From NCBI GenBank assembly GCA_016703425.1, contig JADJCA010000012.1, positions 310,001-374,000 on the forward strand: a stretch of DNA of 64,000 bases. Reading direction: 5' to 3'. The position numbers and the translations under genes are program-made. Below, in pieces: positions 15,350-25,599 of this stretch (its first letter is position 1; the number at the start of each line of letters is the position of its first letter). The notes under the pieces are model-generated. The model was not told the origin of the DNA. It did no database searches and saw only the letters and a program-made list of their open reading frames with translations. This DNA comes from Myxococcales bacterium. Its GTDB lineage: Bacteria; Myxococcota_A; Polyangia; Polyangiales; Polyangiaceae.

Positions 15350-17437
15350 TCAGGTCCGGTCGGGCCCGACCGACGCGAGGATGCAGTCGTCGGTGCGAGG
15401 GTAGTCGAGGCCGTAGACGAAGCCCGTCTGCGCGAGCGACCGCGCGGTCTTCGCGTCTGACTGCCACGCGCGAAAGCCCTGGTCATTTTTCGCGGCTTGC
15501 GCCGCGAGGGCAGAAACCCAGTCCTCCGCCAGCGCCTCAAGCTTCTGGCCCAGGAGGTTTGCCACGATGCGGCGTCGCGCTGCGCCGACGACCGCCTCGT
15601 CGACGACGGCGACGTTCAATTCACCTTCGTAGACGAGCCCTCGGTTGTTCTTGTTGGCGGAGCCGACGCTCATGAAGAGGTCGTCGACGATGAGCATCTT
15701 TGAGTGCGTGAAGATGTCGACGAAGGCGAGATTCGAGGGGCCGCTTCCGTCGAAGGCCTTCAGTTGAAAGAACGACGTGCGTGTTGGGAACTGGGAGCGA
15801 AAGAAGGTGTAGGCCTCGCGTGACGGGGCGCACGCTGGGTTGGTGCGTGTGATGGGCATCGTCACGACAACCAGGCGGAGCTCCGGCACGGCGCGCATGC
15901 GGGCGGCGATGGCCTCGTGGAGCATGGGCACACGGAAGTACTGATCCTCGATGAAGATGGTGCGCTTGGCGTTTCGGACGGCGTTGAACCAGGTCTCGGC
16001 GATGGCGTATTCGTGAAACGGAGCTGGCAGCGTCGCCGTCACTTGGACCTGCGTCGTACCGGCGGCGGCCAAGTTGCGTCGCGTTACGAACGGCGTCGTC
16101 CGGTCTGAGAACTTGACGTTGCCTTGCCGGAGCAGCTCCCAGCGCTTCTGGAAGACGTCGTCAACGTCTTCAACGGCGGGTCCTTCAAGGCGGAGCATGT
16201 AGTCCTTGCGCGGCTCAAGAGGCGACGCCTTCTGAGAGGAGGCCACGTCCATGCGTGTGCTCGCTGAGGCGTCGGCACCCACGCGGCGCGCGTCGAAGAC
16301 GAAGTGATTCGACGTGTCCCAGTCGCTCTGTTGCAGGTTCATGCCGCCAACGAAGGCGACCTTCGAGTCGATGCTGATGAACTTCTGGTGGTACGAGGCT
16401 GTCTCCAGCAGGCCGTCGAGGAAGTCTTGCGCGATGGGCGCGCCGCTCGAGAGATCGACGACGTGCGACGGCACCGAGGACGTGACGGGCGGCGCCGCGT
16501 CGAAGGGGACGCCGGCGACGTCGGGTCGCGTCGCCTTCACGCGGTCAGCGAACGAGAACGGCGGGACGGCGAAGGTGAACGTGCCACGGGTCTCGTTGCC
16601 TTGGCCCATGAACTCGATGGCGTCGCTGGATTGTTCGGCGTACGCGCGCAAGCGCGCGTCGGTGTTGAACCACGACAAGATGCTGTCTTGGCCCCAAAAC
16701 TGTCCAACGATGATGCGTTTCCGCGCCGGACTTCCCTCGAGGGTGCCCAAGATGGTGTTGGGCCAGCGGGCCTCTTGGGACTGGGAGAGGTCGAAGTTGC
16801 GCACGAGCTCAAAGCTCGACTCCCACCACCAGGTCGCGACCTGCACGGAGCTCTTGGCCCCGCGGAGCTCGCGGTGCACGGCGCCCCACGCCTCTTGCCC
16901 ATCGAGCATGAGCGACACAGCGTTGTTGCGTCGCGCCGGCCGTCCCTGCGCAGAGAACCATTGGTGCCGGAGTCCGGCGAAGAGCTCGTGGGTCGGGAGC
17001 GTGCGGCCTTCTGAGGTCGTGGTTCGGTGAGTTAGCGCCGCGCCGACCCCCGGTAACGTGGCGACGAGGCGGACGGCACCGGCGGCGCTGGAGCCGTCAT
17101 AGTCGAGGGTGAGTTCGGCTGGCTCATGAAGGGGCGCGGCGAGGCGCACCTGGTAGCGGCCCGGCTCCTTGAGGAAGATCGGAGCGGGTCGCGCGACGTC
17201 GGCGCGAACGGGCCGACCGTCGCGTGTTACGCGAAGCTCGAGCCCCTGCGGCGGTAGCGCTTGGCCCCAGATGTCGAGCGGCGCGATGGCCAGCGCCGCC
17301 GTCGCGTCCCGGGCCGAGATCTCCTCTTCGTCGACCTCGTCCTCAGGCGGTGTGGAGGCGCACCCGAGCGCGAAGGCGAGCGACGCGAGCGCGGCGCACC
17401 CCGCCATCGACGAAGCGCGGAGGCGAAGGCGAGGCAT
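15350..17437 (-). CDS. Phospholipase D-like lipoprotein
   Basis: About 695 residues. The N-terminal signal peptide has lipobox FALGC and is followed by an acidic linker. Two HKD motifs mark the phospholipase D superfamily: HQKFISIDSK (His350, Lys352, Asp357) with GGMN after it, and HSKMLIVDD (His578, Lys580) followed by SVGSANKNNRG. Members hydrolyse phosphodiester bonds in phospholipids through a phosphohistidine. A secreted, lipid-anchored form suggests action on membranes of self or prey; the prey role is inference. ATG 17437 gives a compact signal peptide; an in-frame GTG at 17455 is the alternative. The gene is convergent with tatD. Confidence 0.9.
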   Translation of the reverse strand: MPRLRLRASSMAGCAALASLAFALGCASTPPEDEVDEEEISARDATAALAIAPLDIWGQALPPQGLELRVTRDGRPVRADVARPAPIFLKEPGRYQVRLAAPLHEPAELTLDYDGSSAAGAVRLVATLPGVGAALTHRTTTSEGRTLPTHELFAGLRHQWFSAQGRPARRNNAVSLMLDGQEAWGAVHRELRGAKSSVQVATWWWESSFELVRNFDLSQSQEARWPNTILGTLEGSPARKRIIVGQFWGQDSILSWFNTDARLRAYAEQSSDAIEFMGQGNETRGTFTFAVPPFSFADRVKATRPDVAGVPFDAAPPVTSSVPSHVVDLSSGAPIAQDFLDGLLETASYHQKFISIDSKVAFVGGMNLQQSDWDTSNHFVFDARRVGADASASTRMDVASSQKASPLEPRKDYMLRLEGPAVEDVDDVFQKRWELLRQGNVKFSDRTTPFVTRRNLAAAGTTQVQVTATLPAPFHEYAIAETWFNAVRNAKRTIFIEDQYFRVPMLHEAIAARMRAVPELRLVVVTMPITRTNPACAPSREAYTFFRSQFPTRTSFFQLKAFDGSGPSNLAFVDIFTHSKMLIVDDLFMSVGSANKNNRGLVYEGELNVAVVDEAVVGAARRRIVANLLGQKLEALAEDWVSALAAQAAKNDQGFRAWQSDAKTARSLAQTGFVYGLDYPRTDDCILASVGPDRT
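15357..15372. terminator. Palindrome between convergent tatD and phospholipase D genes
   Basis: CGGTCGGGCCCGACCG is a perfect 16-bp palindrome overlapping the last codons of the minus-strand gene, 25 bases after the tatD stop. It can form a short hairpin with a GGCC loop. There is no T-tract. A bidirectional terminator role is possible only. Confidence 0.3.
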
Positions 17438-17565
17438 CGCCGCTAGAGGGTGCACACCTTAGGCCACCTTTCGGGTGCGCGAACGCCCTGCTTTTCCACG
17501 CCAAATGCCGGATCTGGATCAGGCGATGACCATCCCGAGCGACCAAGCGGTCGGTCGCGTTGCCA

Positions 17566-18469
17566 TCAGAGAGACGTCTCGGCGAGGACCGCTCGGAGCT
17601 GCGAGTACACCGCCTCGGCCACGCGCGCCTTGCACGAGCCGGTGGTGATGTTCGAGAGCGAACCGGTTCCGTTCTCGCCGGCCTGGTTGAGAACGCCGCA
17701 GAGCTCGCCGCCCTTGTCGATGACGGCCGCCGATGCGGCCTTCACGCGGTCGCCGGCCGCCGCCTCGGGGCCCGCCGCGGGATCGTTCTGGATGGCGATG
17801 CGGCCGACGCCGAGGCTGCCGCGCGGCGCTCGTCTGGATGCAGCGCGCGAGCGTATGGGTCGCTTGAACCATGTCGTTGTTCGCGACGGCTTGGTCGAGT
17901 CGCTTGTCGAAGGCCTTGTAGCAACCGAGGTGGTGCGAGCGGTCTTCTTTCATCCCGCGCGCCTCGTCGCCGAGGGCCACGTTCTCGTCGATGAGCGCCG
18001 CGAGGAAGACCTCGATGGAGCTGCGACACGAGGTCGCCTCGACGCGCGACAGAGAGCCGCCGAAGTTCGGGCTCGCCTTGTCCATCTCACTGCAGAGGGC
18101 CGCTTGCGCTGCGCGAAACGCCGCGATCGAGGGCGCCGCTTGCCCGGCGGACGGTGAGCCCGCGTCGCGAAGGTTCTTCTCGATGCGCGCGACGACGGCG
18201 TCGTTTGCTCGCTTGTTGCACTCGCCAAAGGCCGCGGAGGCCTGAATCATGTCGTTGGTGCTCACGGCCTTGTTCGAGGCCTTGGTGTACGCCTTGTCGC
18301 ATTTGCCGACGGCGGTCAGGTGAGCGTTGGCACTCCCCGTTGCCGTGGGAGCCTCAAGGGCGCCCTGGTCGGAATCGACCTCTGGTTCAGACGCGTTGCT
18401 GCATCCGAAGGCGGTGAAGGCGGTGAGGGAGGTCGCGACAAGCAAGGCGGAGCGAAGGGAGAGCTTCAT
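17566..18469 (-). pseudogene. Lipoprotein with tandem duplicated domain, frameshifted in the second copy
   Basis: ATG 18469 gives MKLSLRSALLVATSLTAFTAFGC, a clear lipoprotein signal. Two similar domains follow. Copy 1 has CDKAYTKASNKAVSTNDMIQ, then LCSEMDKASPNFGGSLSRVE and SCRSSIEVFL. Copy 2 starts CYKAFDKRLDQAVANNDMVQ. Near 17818-17829 the frame becomes Arg/Pro-rich nonsense. The neighbouring frame then continues the copy-2 match: SLGVGRIAIQNDPAAGPEAA, LCGVLNQAGENGTGSLSNIT, SCKARVAEAVYSQLRAVLAE, ending at the TGA at 17566. One extra base in a GCGC-rich stretch explains this. It is either a real frameshift or an assembly error; if repaired, the protein is about 300 residues. Function unknown. 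Confidence 0.75.
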
Positions 18470-18788
18470 GGTGACGAGGGAGCTGCAGGGCGCGTGCCGC
18501 TCGCGGCGGAATGCAGCGCAGCTGTTTTTCAGCGCCAACACCTCTGCGCGCGCTGACGCGACATGGAATCGCGATCCACGCCTGACTGAGCCGCGTCACG
18601 AAATCGGCCCGCTAAGGCGCAAGGACGAGCGCTTCCGCGAGCCGTTGGTCGCGAGCTCGCTGGGGCTTTGCCGCGCCGTCGGTTGGCCGCTGGACGTCCG
18701 CCGGTGACCATGGACACCCGGCGGCGCGAGCGAAGTGCTCGTTAGGACGATCAAACCGCGCTGGCGCGCCCCTTGATTGCGCGGCCGC
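18470..18788. other. Divergent intergenic region
   Basis: About 320 bases between the duplicated-domain lipoprotein (minus) and the periplasmic protein at 18789 (plus). I see no RNA gene, no clear -10/-35 pair, no long repeat and no credible small gene. It must hold the promoters of both neighbours. Confidence 0.5.
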
Positions 18789-19601
18789 ATGCACCCTCTT
18801 CGCGTCGCGCCCTTTGCCCTTCTCGTCTTCCTCGTGGTGGTGCCCGCTCGGGCGGCGCCGAACCTCCTCGACGACGAGCCCGACGTAGGCGCGAGGTCTG
18901 ATCTGTGGCTGACGTTGCGGGCCCTCGGTCAGGCGAACACAGCGCCTGGGGCGGCAAGCGAGGCGGGGCTCTTCGCGGAGCTCGGCTTCGCGCTCGATCG
19001 TTCGCCGCGGCCGTCGCTCCTAGCCCGGGCTCCGCTCTCCGGGGCGACCGCGATCGCCCTCGTCCCGCGGCCGCTCCCCCTCTCGCCGCGGGTCGTCCGC
19101 CTCGCCGTGAGCGCAGCCCTCCGAACCGCGCGTCTCGTTGACGACGACGCCTTCGACGGCATGGCCTCGCGCGCCCGCGCGAGCGGGCTCGTTCCCGAGC
19201 TGCGATTGCGCGCGGCGCGCCTCTGGGACGAGAGCGTCCGCGCCGATCTCTTGCCCGCCGACGCATACCGCTCGAGCGGCACCGCCAGCGCGAACCTCTG
19301 GCTCGAGGCGCGGGCTACCTTCCGCCTCGATCGGCTCGCCTTCGCCGACGAAGAGCTGGCCATCGCGAGGCTAAGGGCCGACCGGAGCGCCGCCGCCGAG
19401 CGCCTCACGTTGCGTGTGGCGACGGCGTTGGGCCAGTGGCAACGAGCGTGGGCGCACGCGCGCATCGCCAAGGACGAAGGCCTGGAGTCGCTCGACGCTG
19501 CGCTCCGCCTCGCAGAGTGCGAAGCCGTCCTCGATGCGCTGACGGGCGGATGGTTCGCGGGCTGGCGAGCCAGAGAGCTGGACCGATCATTGGACCGATA
19601 A
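18789..19601 (+). CDS. Exported hypothetical protein, helix-rich
   Basis: 270 residues with a Sec signal peptide (MHPLRVAPFALLVFLVVVPA, then RAAPNLL). The mature part is rich in Arg, Ala and Leu and mostly helical. Segments such as RARASGLVPELRLRAARLWD, LWLEARATFRLDRLAFADEE and the closing RVATALGQWQRAW look like a conserved family seen in deltaproteobacterial periplasms, but I cannot name it. No catalytic motif is visible. ATG 18789 is preferred over the TTG at 18777. The following lipoprotein gene is on the same strand 83 bases downstream. Confidence 0.7.
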   Translation: MHPLRVAPFALLVFLVVVPARAAPNLLDDEPDVGARSDLWLTLRALGQANTAPGAASEAGLFAELGFALDRSPRPSLLARAPLSGATAIALVPRPLPLSPRVVRLAVSAALRTARLVDDDAFDGMASRARASGLVPELRLRAARLWDESVRADLLPADAYRSSGTASANLWLEARATFRLDRLAFADEELAIARLRADRSAAAERLTLRVATALGQWQRAWAHARIAKDEGLESLDAALRLAECEAVLDALTGGWFAGWRARELDRSLDR

Positions 19602-19684
19602 CGAGGACCCCGGACCGGCAACGCTTCTGGCGCGTCGCCGCGAAAAAGCGGGTAGCATGGGCGACCTTTTTTTGGGGGTCACTC

Positions 19685-21310
19685 ATGCCGCTATCGCACC
19701 GCATTTCCATCGTCCGCTGTCTGGCTGCGTTCCTCACCGCGAGCGTCGCTTTCGTCGCTTGCTCAGACGACGAGACGGCGAGCCCCGCTGCGTCAACGGA
19801 TGCGGGAGCGAGCGGCGATACGGCGACCGCTTCAGAGGGCGGCGGATCGGACTCGTCTTCGGGAACCGATAGCTCCGCCAGCAGCGTCATCACGGTGACA
19901 GCGGCCGGTGGTGTCTTCAACGTCGGCGGAGCGACCCTCGACGTCCCCGCCGACGCGGTCTCTGCTGACAAGCCGATCACGCTGGAGCTTCGCGCCGGCG
20001 CGCCGACGGGCACTGGTCTCGCAGGCTTCACGCTCATCACCGACGTTCTTGTCGCGACGCCGCACGGGACGACGTTTGCCAAACCGGTGACCATCGACTT
20101 GCCGCTCAAGGGCGCCGTGACGGGCGCGCCGGAGGTTCGCTACGTCGCCGATGACGCCGATACGACCTGGGAGAGTCTGGCCTCCGCCAGCGTAGTGTCC
20201 GGCCGGCTCCGGTTCACGACGACGCACTTCTCGGGCATGGTCGGCGTGGTGCCAGGGCAGGGGTCCGACGGAGGCACGGATGGTGCTGTCGTCACCGACA
20301 GCTCTACGCCGAGCGATGGCGGTGGGCTTCAGTCGCCGCAATGTTTCGCGTACGCGCCCGGTGGCTCATCGGTCGGTAGCCAGACCGTCGTTCGCGTGGC
20401 CGATCGCCTCTACTGGTCCACGCTAAACGTCGGCGTCAGCCCCAATCGGGTGCACACCATCAAGACGGACTTGACGGACTACAAGAGCTTCGCGAACCAG
20501 GTGAGCGTCAACGGCATCACGTCGAACGTGAACGGCGTCTTCTGGTTCAACTCCTTCCCGCCGGCCGACGCGGGCCTCACCGCCGGCCTTTTCAAGCTGA
20601 CGTCGAGCACCGGCACACCGACCAACGTGGCAGGGCTAACGGGCTTCCCAGGGAAGATGGTCGCCACCGACGCGAACATCTTCTTCAAATCGCAGATCGG
20701 CGTGGAGCACACGCTCGTTCGAGCCGACGCTCAAGGGCAGAGCCCGACGACGCTGGTCACGTACAACTTCTACGCTGACGACCTGGCCGTGGCCAACGGC
20801 TACGTCTACTGGTCCGAGTCCTCGGCGGAGGCCACGAGCACGTATTGTGCGACACCCGGCAACAAGATTAATCAGATCATGCGGGTGGCGGTGGATGCCG
20901 TTGCACCGGCGACGGCGCAGCTCGCCGTCGATGGGTGCGCCATTCAGGCCATCACGGGGCGCTTTGGCGAGAAGCTGATTAGCTTCGCCACCGACGGCGT
21001 GCACACGTACGCGCAGAGCGACCGCGGCGAGATCTGGAAGACCCCCGTCGCCGGCGGCACGCCGGTGCGGCTCTTCCAGCCGTCGGCGCCCCTCGCGAAC
21101 ATGGGCGGCGACGTGACCATCGTCGGCACGAACCTCGTCTTCAAGGATCAGGACAACTCCGTCGGTGTCGGCATGGGGATGCGCAAGATCCCGCTGGCCG
21201 GTGGCGCCTCGACCAAGTTCGCGCTGCCCTACGGCACGACCTACGCGGCCGATGCGAACGCCATCTACTTCGCCGATCAGGGCAACGTCTGCCGGCTGCT
21301 CGTTCCGTAA
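19685..21310 (+). CDS. Lipoprotein with ZU5-like domain and beta-propeller-like repeats
   Basis: 541 residues. The signal peptide ends in SVAFVAC (lipobox) and is followed by a Ser/Asp/Gly-rich linker. Residues of about 60-190 (ITVTAAGGVFNVGGATLDVP, AVSADKPITLELRAG, TLITDVLVATPHGTTFAKPV) resemble the ZU5-like domains of bacterial surface proteins. The C-terminal two thirds are repeated WD-less propeller-style units with Tyr/Phe-rich strands (DRLYWSTLN, GVFWFNSF, NIFFKSQIG, GYVYWSES, NAIYFADQG). This fits an extracellular sensor or binding protein. No catalytic residues are evident. The longer in-frame extension upstream overlaps the previous gene and lacks a signal peptide. Confidence 0.82.
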   Translation: MPLSHRISIVRCLAAFLTASVAFVACSDDETASPAASTDAGASGDTATASEGGGSDSSSGTDSSASSVITVTAAGGVFNVGGATLDVPADAVSADKPITLELRAGAPTGTGLAGFTLITDVLVATPHGTTFAKPVTIDLPLKGAVTGAPEVRYVADDADTTWESLASASVVSGRLRFTTTHFSGMVGVVPGQGSDGGTDGAVVTDSSTPSDGGGLQSPQCFAYAPGGSSVGSQTVVRVADRLYWSTLNVGVSPNRVHTIKTDLTDYKSFANQVSVNGITSNVNGVFWFNSFPPADAGLTAGLFKLTSSTGTPTNVAGLTGFPGKMVATDANIFFKSQIGVEHTLVRADAQGQSPTTLVTYNFYADDLAVANGYVYWSESSAEATSTYCATPGNKINQIMRVAVDAVAPATAQLAVDGCAIQAITGRFGEKLISFATDGVHTYAQSDRGEIWKTPVAGGTPVRLFQPSAPLANMGGDVTIVGTNLVFKDQDNSVGVGMGMRKIPLAGGASTKFALPYGTTYAADANAIYFADQGNVCRLLVP

Positions 21311-21331
21311 CGGCGCGAGCTCTCGCTCGTT

Positions 21332-21354
21332 GGCGCCGGGGTGGTCTCGGCGCC
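21332..21354. terminator. Candidate bidirectional terminator hairpin
   Basis: GGCGCCG and CGGCGCC form a perfect 7-bp stem with a 9-nt loop in the 58-base gap between the convergent propeller lipoprotein and the molybdopterin oxidoreductase. No T-run follows on either strand. Confidence 0.4.
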
Positions 21355-21368
21355 GTCGCCGAGGGCTG

Positions 21369-23291
21369 TCAGGTCCTCGAGAGCCTTACTGGCTCGTCGT
21401 AGAGCGCGCCGCCTTCGCCGAGATCCGTGAGCTTTGCATGGATAAGCGCGTTGGCCGCCGCACCGTCTGAGAGGTGGCCGCCTTTCGGGAGAAGCGCCAC
21501 GTCGCGTCGCTGCCTCTCGTCGAGCCGGACGCGGACGGGCATCGAGCCCAGCGCCGAGGACAAGACCCCCAGCTCGCCGTCCTTGAGTCCCGCCGAGCGC
21601 TCGGGGTGCACCACGACCTCGAGAGGGAGCGCCGGCGGCGCGGCCCACTGCGAGCTCTGCGACCGAGGCGTGGACAGGCTCGCGAGGAGCATAGGGAACG
21701 CGTCGCTGACGGCCGGCGGAGGCGCCGCCGCGGCGGTCATGAGGTTCACGCGGCCCGAAGGGGTCGGGAACTTGCGACCGGCGAACAGCACGGGGGGCGC
21801 CATGGGGTTTCGGAGCGGCGCGCGCTCGAGGTCGTCGAGCGAGACGCCGTGGGCCTTCAGCCTCCCCGAGACCATCTTCGCCTTCCAGTCGCGCGCCGAG
21901 CCGGCGAGCGCCTCGCCGAGGCCGACACGCTGCGCGATGGCATGCGCGATCTCGACGTCGCTGAGAACCCCGTCGGGCGGCGCGATGACGGGCTTCGCGA
22001 CGCCGAGCGTGTGGTGCCCGTAGGCGCCCAAGAGATCGTCGGCTTAGAGCAGTGTCGTCGTCGGCAGGACCACCGTGGCGAGCTTCGCCGTGTCCGTGAG
22101 AAACGGATCGACGACGACCACGAAGTCGCGGCTCTCGAGCGCTCTCTTGACGGCGTGGCTGTCGGGCAGCATCGCGACGGGGTTGCCGGCGGTGATCCAC
22201 ACGGCGCGGATCGGCGGCTCCTTCGCGCCGAGGATTGCCTCGCCCAAGAGCGGCTCCGACAGCGTCCGGGCCGCGCTCCCTGCGGCAAAGCTCGTGTCGA
22301 AGGCCGCCCGCCGCCGGAAGTAATACGAGACGCAGGCGCCGGGCACGCCGATGTTCCCCGAGATGGCTGCGAGCGCGTCGAGGGCGCGCACGATGGCGCC
22401 GCCGTTCTGTCGTCGCGCCATGCCCCAGCCCACGAGGATCGACGCCGGCTTCGCCGCCGCGAGCCGCTCGGCGAGGAAGGCTGCGTCGTCCAAGGGAACG
22501 TCGGCCTCGGCACACCAGCAGGCGAGGCTCTTCGAGCGAACGAGCGACTCGAAGGCGGCGAGGCCATCGCAATAGGAGGCGGCTGCCTCATCGATGCCTC
22601 CGCCTTCGAAGAGCCGGAGCGCGACAGCCATGGCGAAGGCGAAGTCGCCGCCGGGCCGCGGTTGAATGAAACGATCGGCCACGTCGCGCGTGCGCTGCGA
22701 TACGGGGTCGATCAAGGTCACGGTCGTGCCGCGCGCCTTGGCGTCCTTGACGACCATCAACGTGTGCGGGCTCGACGTGTAGAGGTTCTTGCCCCAGACG
22801 ACGATCTCCTTGGCGTTCAAGAGATCGAAGAGATCGCTCGAATCGGAGATGCCAAAGTCGAGCTCCTGCGCCGCTTCCCCGGCGCCGGAGCAGATGTCGC
22901 CGCGCTTGGTGGTGACGGGCCCGAAGAGCTCGAAGAAGTGCGCGACAACCTTCTTGAGGAGCCCCAGCGAGCCGCCGCTCGCGTAGTGGAGAATCGAGGC
23001 CGGGCCCGACTCGGCGCGAATCTGCACGAGCCGCTCCGCGGTGAAGTCGAGGGCTTCGTCCCACGACACCTCGGTGAGCACGCCGCTCTTGCGGACAAGG
23101 GGGCGCTTGAGGCGCTCCTTTGAGTATTGAGTCTGGAGGTATTGGTTCGTGCGGTAGCAGAGAAACCCGCGCGTCACCGGGTGAGTTCGATCACCGCCGA
23201 GCTTGATGACGCGGTCGCCATCGACGGTCGCCACGATGGCGCACGCGTCGGGGCAGTCGCGGTTGCAGACGGTGGTGCGCTCCTCGGCCAT
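21369..23291 (-). pseudogene. Molybdopterin oxidoreductase interrupted by an in-frame TAA
   Basis: The frame encodes a molybdopterin-dependent oxidoreductase (formate dehydrogenase / DMSO reductase superfamily) of about 640 residues. The N-terminal Fe-S motif is CNRDCPDAC, then Cys 27 residues later in RGFLC (C-x3-C-x3-C-x27-C). Molybdopterin-binding segments such as SGGSLGLLKKV, VWGKNLYTSSPHTLMVV and AVWITAGNPVAMLPDS follow. After VVLPTTTLL a TAA at 22046-22044 stops the frame, where relatives usually have an acidic residue. The same frame then continues ADDLLGAYGHHTLGVAKPVI and the C-terminal domain (GRVNLM, VHPERSAGLKDGELGVLSSA) to 21369. A single substitution or base-call error explains the stop. 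If real, the product lacks its C-terminal third. Confidence 0.85.
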
Positions 23292-23344
23292 GACAGGAGG
23301 CTATACCAGGGCGTCGCGGCCCTTGGTCGGTGTGAGCGAGAACG

Positions 23345-25549
23345 ATGGCGAGGTCATCCACGAGCCCGTACCCTCTCGCGATGGCCCCCGAGTCCGCGGT
23401 GCACTATCGGACGTGCAACCTGTGCGAGGCCATGTGCGGCATCGCCATCGAGCATCAGGGCGAGCGGGTCTTGTCCATCAAGGGCGACAAGGCCGATCCC
23501 TTCAGCGAAGGGCACATTTGCCCCAAGGCCGTAGCGCTGCAGGATCTCCAGAACGATCCCGATCGGCTACGCACGCCGATGCGTCGCGTAGGCGATCGAT
23601 GGGAGCCGCTCTCTTGGGATGACGCCTACGACCTCGCGGAGCGCGAGATCGGCCGCGTGCGTGAGCGTTACGGCCGTCACGCGGTGGCGACGTACCTCGG
23701 CAACCCGACGATTCACAGCCTCGGCGCGACACTCTTTGCGCCCATCTTTCTGCGCGCCTTGCGGACCAAGAATCGCTTCTCGGCCACGAGCGTCGATCAG
23801 CTCCCGCACCATGTGGCCGCGACGGCCATGTTCGGGCACGCGCTGCTCTTGCCGGTGCCCGATCTCGACCGCACCGAGCACCTGTTGATCCTCGGCGCGA
23901 ACCCCGCGGCGTCCAAGGGCTCGCTCTTGTCGGCCGGGGACGTCATGGGACGCATCGCAAAGATTCGCGCGCGCGGCGGGAAGGTCGTCCTCATCGATCC
24001 GCGACGCACGGAGACGGCGGCGGCGGCGACGGAGCACCACTTCATCAGGCCCGGCACTGACGCTCTCTTGCTGGCGTCGATGCTGCACGTGCTCTTCCGC
24101 AAGAGCCTTGTCACGCTAGGGCGCCTCGGGGCGCACTCGCGAGGACTCGGCGAATTGTCGACGCTCGTGCAGTCGTTCCCTCCTGAACGTGTGGCCGCGG
24201 CGACCGGCATGACGCCAGAGCTTATCGACCGGTTGGCGGTCGAGTTTGCTGCTGCGCCTCGCGCCGCCGCCTACGGCCGCATCGGCATCTCGCTGCAAGA
24301 GCACGGTTCGCTCGCGTGCTGGCTGACGACGGCGCTCAACGCGGCCACCGGGAGGCTCGACGAAGTCGGCGGCGTCATGTTCCCCGAGCCGGCCATCGAC
24401 GTGCTTCGCATCACAGGGGCGGCCGGCTATGGCGCCGGCACGTTTGGCCGATGGAAGAGCCGCGTCCGTCAGTGGCCGGAGTTCGGTGGCGAGTTTCCGG
24501 TGGCGACGCTCGTCGACGAGATCGAGACGCCTGGCGACGGACAGGTGAAAGCGCTCATCACGCACGCAGGCAACCCGGTGCTCTCCACGCCCAGCGGCGC
24601 GCGCTTGAGTCGGGCCATCGCGGGCCTCGAGTTTTACCTGGCCATCGACTTCTACAAGAACGAGACGACGCGGCACGCGCACCTGATCTTGCCGCCGACC
24701 GGACCGCTCGAGCGAGAGCACTACGACGTGGTCTTCCACGGGCTCGCTGTGCGAAACGGCGCAAAGTTCTCGCCGGCCATGTTCCGACGGTTAGCGGGCG
24801 CGCGTCACGACTGGGAGATTCTGAACGAGCTTGCGGTTCGTCTTCGCTTTGGCGGCCGGCGAGCGCGGTTGGCCGCGCGACTCCAGGCAAAGGCGCTCGA
24901 GGCCCTTGGCCCGCGGGGACTCGTCGACCTCGGACTCCGCGCCGGGCCCTACGGCGCGAGCTTAAGGCATCTTCGGAGCGGCCTCTCGGTTGGGACTCTC
25001 ATGGCTTCGCCCCACGGCATCGATCTCGGGCCGCTCAAGCCGCGATTGCCGGACGTGCTCCGGAAGCCGGACAAGCTCGTGGACCTCGCCCCGAAGGTCC
25101 TGACGGACGACGCGGCGCGTCTCGGCGCACTCGCCGATGCCAGCGCAAGATCCCGCCTTCAGCTCCTCGGGCGTCGCGATCTCCGTTCGAACAACTCGTG
25201 GATGCACAACACCGAGCGCCTCATGCGAGGGCGCGCTCGCTGCACGCTCCTCGTTCACCCGAGCGATGCGGAGCCGCGCGGCCTAAAGACCGGCTCTCGC
25301 GCGCGCGTGACGAGCGTTGTGGGGAGCGTCGTCATCGAGGTCGAGCTGACGGAGGACATCATGCGAGGCGTCGTCTCGATGCCCCACGGATGGGGTCACG
25401 ACCGCGAGGGCTCCGCCCTGCGCGTCGCCTCACAGCACGCAGGCGTCAGCTTGAACGATCTCACCGACGCCTCGCGCGTCGACCCCTTGTGCGGCAACGC
25501 GGCGTTGAATGGCATCGACGTCGACGTGGAGCGTCTGGACAGCGATTGA
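23345..25549 (+). CDS. Molybdopterin-dependent oxidoreductase
   Basis: 734 residues, complete. The N-terminal 4Fe-4S motif is CNLCEAMC followed by Cys in GHICPKA (C-x2-C-x3-C-x27-C). Molybdopterin-guanine-dinucleotide-binding regions are YLGNPTIHSLGATLFAP, LLILGANPAASKGSLLS, VVLIDPRRTETA and LITHAGNPVLSTPSGARLSR, and a C-terminal domain contains NNSWMHNTERLMRG and SMPHGWGHDREG. It is a soluble enzyme with no Tat signal; the substrate is unknown. ATG 23345 is used; an ATG at 23381 close to the first conserved residues is an alternative. It is divergent from the related, interrupted oxidoreductase, with 53 bases between starts. Confidence 0.92.
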   Translation: MARSSTSPYPLAMAPESAVHYRTCNLCEAMCGIAIEHQGERVLSIKGDKADPFSEGHICPKAVALQDLQNDPDRLRTPMRRVGDRWEPLSWDDAYDLAEREIGRVRERYGRHAVATYLGNPTIHSLGATLFAPIFLRALRTKNRFSATSVDQLPHHVAATAMFGHALLLPVPDLDRTEHLLILGANPAASKGSLLSAGDVMGRIAKIRARGGKVVLIDPRRTETAAAATEHHFIRPGTDALLLASMLHVLFRKSLVTLGRLGAHSRGLGELSTLVQSFPPERVAAATGMTPELIDRLAVEFAAAPRAAAYGRIGISLQEHGSLACWLTTALNAATGRLDEVGGVMFPEPAIDVLRITGAAGYGAGTFGRWKSRVRQWPEFGGEFPVATLVDEIETPGDGQVKALITHAGNPVLSTPSGARLSRAIAGLEFYLAIDFYKNETTRHAHLILPPTGPLEREHYDVVFHGLAVRNGAKFSPAMFRRLAGARHDWEILNELAVRLRFGGRRARLAARLQAKALEALGPRGLVDLGLRAGPYGASLRHLRSGLSVGTLMASPHGIDLGPLKPRLPDVLRKPDKLVDLAPKVLTDDAARLGALADASARSRLQLLGRRDLRSNNSWMHNTERLMRGRARCTLLVHPSDAEPRGLKTGSRARVTSVVGSVVIEVELTEDIMRGVVSMPHGWGHDREGSALRVASQHAGVSLNDLTDASRVDPLCGNAALNGIDVDVERLDSD

Positions 25550-25599
25550 CCCTGCTGCGGGGCCTCGAGTCTATGGGATGCGGCGGTCAACGACGGTGA

